From: Mytilus galloprovincialis
Taxonomy: Eukaryota; Mollusca; Bivalvia; Mytilida; Mytilidae
Length of the DNA: 64,000 nucleotides
Direction: 5' to 3'
Assembly: GCF_965363235.1 (NCBI RefSeq)
Contig: NC_134841.1
Location: 59,727,078 to 59,791,077, forward strand
The notes below the pieces were generated by a model. That model did no database searches, was not told where the DNA came from, and was given only the letters and a program-made list of their open reading frames with translations. Below, in pieces: positions 60,000-64,000 of this stretch. The translations under genes and the position numbers were made by a program. How positions within the stretch are numbered: the first letter of the stretch is position 1; each line of letters starts with the position of its first letter.

Positions 60000-61124
60000 G
60001 GTTCAAGTCTACGAAGTCTCATTCATGTTTTTTTTAACCATTTCATTGTCTTCTCTTCTCTTGGTATACAGTTTCAGCGTCATTTGATATTGAAGATTAC
60101 GTCAACATTAATATATTACCTTTACAATAGCTTCACTGAGGAGTTACATTTCAGCGGAGGAAATGTATTTATATGTATCTTTGTGAATCTTTGGGATCAC
60201 GACAGATCAACCAATCAGCTGAATTTCAAGTATTGGAATTGTGTATTTTTAACGCTGTTTTTGCATACTTAATAGGATAAAAATGTAATGCTGTTAGTAT
60301 ACATAAAACAGGCAATAACTCTCGTTACTCCTGGGAAAATTGCCGGGATTTTGCAACCTAAATGGGTAATTTAAAATTAATATTTTTGTTTCGTCGAACT
60401 TTTACCTTACGTTCATGGTTCATATGCCAATGTTGGATTTCTTTGAATTGGTCTGTTTTTCAGATACTTTAGGATAGTCAAACTATGTATGGCGTATTTA
60501 ATAATTGTAGGGTGTACCAATCTGTCCGGCATGTGTCATTTTACCTTGACATCATTTCATGGTTCATTTTTTTCTATGAGGTTTGTTTCTGAGAAAATTT
60601 TAGCAATATGCTAACGGAATTCGATGTTAGGAATGATTGTAAAGCCTACATGTCTGTGTGGCCTCAATTTCACAGCCCAATAACAGAGATTCATCGAATG
60701 AGCGATTTAGACACCTAGTATATTGTTTAATTATATAACAATTTGTACATTATGGAATGTATTAGGCTGTCGTCATCACGGTCTGTGGCATAACGATAAC
60801 TGTTTTGTTATATATTTATATGTCTTTATTAAATTGATTGCTGTTTTACTTACAGCGGCAAATAACAAATAATTTTCATAACGATAATATAAGTTTACTT
60901 AATTCTTCACTATTGAAAACAGAAATGTGGGTTGGTTAACAATTTTCCAAAATAAACTGATTTCTGATAGAATAATAAAAGTCGATACCCATGAATTCAT
61001 ATATATCTCGAACATTTTCACACGTTGATGAGAAATAAACTAAAATCAATAATCAAAAACCTAGCAAAACACCGCTTTCATAAACACTTTTTTTTCAAAA
61101 TAGTAAAGGTTTATGATTCGTATC
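60000..61124. other. Gene-free interval
   Basis: 60400-60665 has one to two units of the GACCTTGACCTCA-type core (TTACCTTGACATCATTTCAT, GGTTCATTTTT). The rest is the 3' flank of the integrase-like gene. No exon seen. Confidence 0.5.
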
Positions 61125-62336
61125 TCAAGGGAGAACAGAAGTAAGCATACAAAATAGTGTTTTTGCCTCCTGTGGTGTGTCCACGACGTTGAAATCATCC
61201 AGATTCACACTTGTAATTTGCTGGATGAATTGACAGAACTCTTCTGAACAGCCTCTGGGCAGCATTGGTTTGGTGTAGAGCCTAGTAATGTCATCAAAGA
61301 TACTTTCGTCACATGGTATGTCATAGGAATAGTCGACAGCGTCATAAAGTAGTGGCTGGTTGTACATAACATCCGGGACGCCATAGTTTTGATCAACTTG
61401 ACGTTTTGACCGAATTCTATGACTATTCCACATATTTTTGAAAATATCTAAATGTTGTTGTATAACTGGCAGGAAACAAAAACGTACACACTCTAGATGA
61501 ACTGGATTTGTGTTATTGAGCTCTCCGTTATCTATCATGTCTTTAAACATATTTCTCCAGAATGTGGTGAAGTAAGGACACAGAAAACTCCACAGCATCT
61601 CAATCCTTTGATTCCCAGTTGATCGCCCCTCAGAAAAACTTCTGTACCCTGACATGTTATCATTGTGAACTGCACGTAACGCTATTTGTATCGACCTTAT
61701 AATAACGTTCTCCGTACCAGCATCTGACCGAACCAATCGTGGAACACGCTTGGATTGTCTAAGGAATTCTACAAAATTAAGCGCAACATTACGTGGGTTT
61801 TTATTCGTATGACTTGCAGTTAGCCAAATGATTTTTCGAGAAAAGCCATCGATTGCTCCATGCACTGATATTCCAAAGGGTTTGAGTTTATCATATCCAT
61901 CTATGTGAATACAAAAATTTGGTCCTAGATTACAATATCTTCTTCGCACAAGTCGACGTCGAGATCTTGCAACTACACCATCATAATGTATAGCTTTCAG
62001 TGCAATTCTCACCGTTTCCTGAGTAGCATTGATGCCACAGCAAGAATTAAGTATTTTCCACATTGCTCTATATCCAATATTAGAGTATCCTTGTTTGTGC
62101 AGTTGAATTATCTTTTGAACGATATTAATCAATGGACTCTCTGCACCATATCTTCTCAGTCGAAGTCTTTTCATCATTCTGTAGACTGTCTTAACACTAA
62201 CAAATTTATTATGAACGAAAAGTAAAAATCCAGCTATTTCTTTAGCCGTATATGAAGAAGTAAAATAATAAGCAACTAACTCATCCGTTGAAGCAGTGTC
62301 ACCTGGGTAACGCAAAGGATTTACAGTGTCAGCCAT
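61125..62336 (-). CDS. Intact DDE integrase-like transposase or domesticated derivative (403 aa)
   Basis: A single open coding exon. The ATG is in an AAAATGG context, 17 nt after a splice acceptor (TTTTTTTTTCAG), implying an untranslated 5' exon. Residues 28-60 are an HTH-like segment. Residues 85-120 (IGYRAMWKILN..., TQETVRIALKAI) resemble the second HTH of IS3-type transposases. The rve/RNase-H fold follows: HIDGYDKLKPFG with D146, GAIDGFSRKIIWL, RSDAGTEN with D205, and GNQRIEMLWS with E246, so D-58-D-40-E is complete. A C-terminal domain of about 150 residues follows. It acts on DNA ends in the nucleus if active. The family is the widespread animal 'integrase core domain' proteins; an IS3EU- or Ginger-like origin is my inference. 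No terminal repeats found, so it may be a host-recruited gene. Confidence 0.88.
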   Translation of the reverse strand: MADTVNPLRYPGDTASTDELVAYYFTSSYTAKEIAGFLLFVHNKFVSVKTVYRMMKRLRLRRYGAESPLINIVQKIIQLHKQGYSNIGYRAMWKILNSCCGINATQETVRIALKAIHYDGVVARSRRRLVRRRYCNLGPNFCIHIDGYDKLKPFGISVHGAIDGFSRKIIWLTASHTNKNPRNVALNFVEFLRQSKRVPRLVRSDAGTENVIIRSIQIALRAVHNDNMSGYRSFSEGRSTGNQRIEMLWSFLCPYFTTFWRNMFKDMIDNGELNNTNPVHLECVRFCFLPVIQQHLDIFKNMWNSHRIRSKRQVDQNYGVPDVMYNQPLLYDAVDYSYDIPCDESIFDDITRLYTKPMLPRGCSEEFCQFIQQITSVNLDDFNVVDTPQEAKTLFCMLTSVLP

Positions 62337-62353
62337 TTTATAATATGTTCTGA

Positions 62354-63432
62354 AAAAAAAAGTAAACGGTTATATACTTCAAAAGCAAAATCGTAACTAA
62401 AACATGCTTATAATGAGGCAAGCATGTTGGAGGTCACAGATTGAGAATAAAGCCAGTTTTAAGTTCAACTTTTCATTCTATTTAAATTAGGGGTTCATAT
62501 TGTATTGTACATTTCATGATGACTTTTTGTTGACGCAACTGCACGTACTTAAATACTTTCGTTATGACCTTGTTAATTTATCAGTTCCTTCTACATTACT
62601 ATTTTCTGAATATGTTGCAGATCTCGCAAATTCACAACTTTTTTTGCAGAAAACAAAATATGAGCCAACGAACATGGAAGTTACCTTTTTGGTTTATTTA
62701 CAAATTCAGCAAACATATCTACATACATCTTACAAACATATAGAAAAAATCCCTGAAGTTTAATACTACCAGTAAATGCAGTTGTAACTAATAAAGGAGA
62801 AACAATATCTTGAAAATCTGAATTTTAGATTATCATTCCCAATCCTACTCTGAGCAGCACTTTCATAATTTATTTCACGCTTTCAAAAATTGCCGTGAAT
62901 TCTTTCAAACAATGCATTTTTGTTAATAAAATTAAAAAATAAGAGATTTCCTCTCTCCAAATTTGATGCAACACATTTAAGATATATGCACTATACACAT
63001 ATATATCTTTATCGTAGTGACCACAGATAAATACCCATATAAAAATATTTTCAAATAATTTGAACTTCGACAATTAAAAAAAAATATAAATGCAAAAAAT
63101 GATATTTGATTCATATCATATGATTTTAGTATTTTGGTAAACATAAAAATATTGTTTGAACCATTCAAGTATCTGTATTTGCAGTTTTAGGACAAAACGA
63201 CCAGCACTAAATGCTAGGATTTGAAGTAAGAACATAGGGTTGATACGTTTTAAAAGATAAACTTGTATCAACTGGTGCAAGAAGATATGTGTCTAAAAAC
63301 GTCATAAAAAACATATTTTTCTACTTGAACCGAGTAGTGGCGTAGTTTTACTTATTTGTTGTCAAAATATGTCTATACACTGTACATATATAAACTTAAA
63401 GTTCATACCCTATATATGCGACAATATATAAC
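62354..63432. other. Interval between integrase-like and LRR genes
   Basis: Should hold the 5' non-coding exon of the integrase-like gene and the 3' UTR of the LRR gene, both on the minus strand. A plus-strand 87-residue ORF at 62500-62763 has no recognisable motif and is not supported. Confidence 0.45.
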
Positions 63433-64000
63433 TTAAAATACAGTCAGCTTCAATTGTCTTTCAATTGAAAGCTGTTGATTTACATACTGAACAGCTTGAT
63501 CTATGTCAAACTGTGAAAAGAATGAAACATGTAAAAATCTAAGTTGCTCACATGATGATACAATCAAACAAATATCAGTAAACATAAAATAAATTTGGCA
63601 TGCATCAAAAATGACAAGAAATTTGAAATTTCGAGACAAATCTGCAATGGTTGCAGCAGTAACCTTAGTGAATGAAATATAAAGGTGTCTCAGTTGTGAA
63701 GCATGTGACAATATTACTACTTGGTTATCATTTATTGATGTCCCACTTATATCAAGGGTGGTTAAATTTCGCAAGGACATTACAAATGCAAGATTGTTTA
63801 GCGGTGTTTCTGCTACATACAATTCTTGAATAGTAGGAGTAAGCTTTAGCATCAATTTGGTAAATCTGTGTGACCCAAAAGTAATATTTTGGTTACTTAG
63901 ATTGAGACATACAAGCTGATTATTTTTCACGATCATTTCCATCATTGCAATGTCTATAGTATAGGAATCGTCAAATTCTACAATAGTCCACAAGCTTTGC
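63433..64000 (-). CDS. Leucine-rich-repeat protein, C-terminal part (5' partial)
   Basis: The reading frame is open to the window edge, so the start is outside; the first in-frame codons seen are TTG TGG ACT, and the TTG is not a start. It encodes ~188 residues with LxxLxLSxxxI repeats (LVCLNLSNQNITFG, IQELYVAETPLNNL, LTTLDISGTSINDNQ, LRHLYISFTKVTAATI, LRFLHVSFFSQFD), roughly five units of 23-26 residues. It ends LSIERQLKLTVF and TAA. No signal peptide or membrane segment in this part. The repeat style is that of cytoplasmic LRR proteins such as F-box/LRR or ZYG11-like ubiquitin adaptors, but no diagnostic domain is visible. Role unknown. Confidence 0.75.
   Translation of the reverse strand, partial: QSLWTIVEFDDSYTIDIAMMEMIVKNNQLVCLNLSNQNITFGSHRFTKLMLKLTPTIQELYVAETPLNNLAFVMSLRNLTTLDISGTSINDNQVVILSHASQLRHLYISFTKVTAATIADLSRNFKFLVIFDACQIYFMFTDICLIVSSCEQLRFLHVSFFSQFDIDQAVQYVNQQLSIERQLKLTVF

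Noticed and set aside
62500..62763. 87-residue plus ORF
   Set aside because: No recognisable motif or splice context; opposite to flanking minus-strand genes.

Overview
This window looks like intron-rich, AT-rich nuclear DNA of a bivalve mollusc, most probably a mytilid mussel. The main reason is the repeats: a family around 'GCCAATGAGACAACTC...', a 'GATACCAGGACTAAATTT...' family, and pearl-type elements with a CCGT/CTGT microsatellite followed by tandem ~150-190 bp units. I recognise these from mussel and oyster DNA by memory, not by search. Genes are small GT-AG exons in long introns. No rRNA, bacterial operon or CRISPR array is present.

Layout. 333-5671 (+): the last eight coding exons of a gene with a perilipin-like start, one hydrophobic segment, a basic linker and an acidic/lysine-rich tail. 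One of its introns contains a tandem array of copies of the preceding exon end plus splice donor. 5.7-19.7 kb: gene-poor and repeat-rich, with a 149-bp palindrome, pearl-type elements, two of the window's three related G-tract MITEs, a tRNA-like palindrome, a CTCA-word array and one small ORF (10700-10873). 19703-21499 (-): a large coding exon of a MECOM/PRDM16/hamlet-type zinc-finger protein, with a candidate 5' exon at 23603. 26.2-29.85 kb (+): a decayed RTE/BovB-type LINE. 30-35 kb: nested repeats. 35757-48337 (+): seven phase-matched exons joining a CIDE-N domain, an uncharacterised domain and a C-terminal IAP-like C3HC4 RING. This is the most interesting gene here. 48.4-50.5 kb: an inverted-repeat element carrying a ~190-bp satellite. 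53.3 kb: a reverse-transcriptase remnant. 54.7-57.8 kb: a head-to-head inverted ~36-bp minisatellite with hairpin MITE insertions. 61125-62336 (-): an intact 403-residue DDE integrase-like protein. 63433-64000 (-): the 3' end of a leucine-rich-repeat gene that runs off the window.

Function. The CIDE-N/RING gene would couple a CIDE-N protein-interaction module, known from apoptotic nuclease and lipid-droplet proteins, to ubiquitin transfer. The MECOM-like gene is a DNA-binding repressor with two CtBP motifs. The window is not an operon or island. The genes look independent, and most of the remaining sequence is non-autonomous transposons, many built from tandem units of nucleosome-like length. 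Exon models rest on splice sites and phase only. No transcript data or homology search was available.
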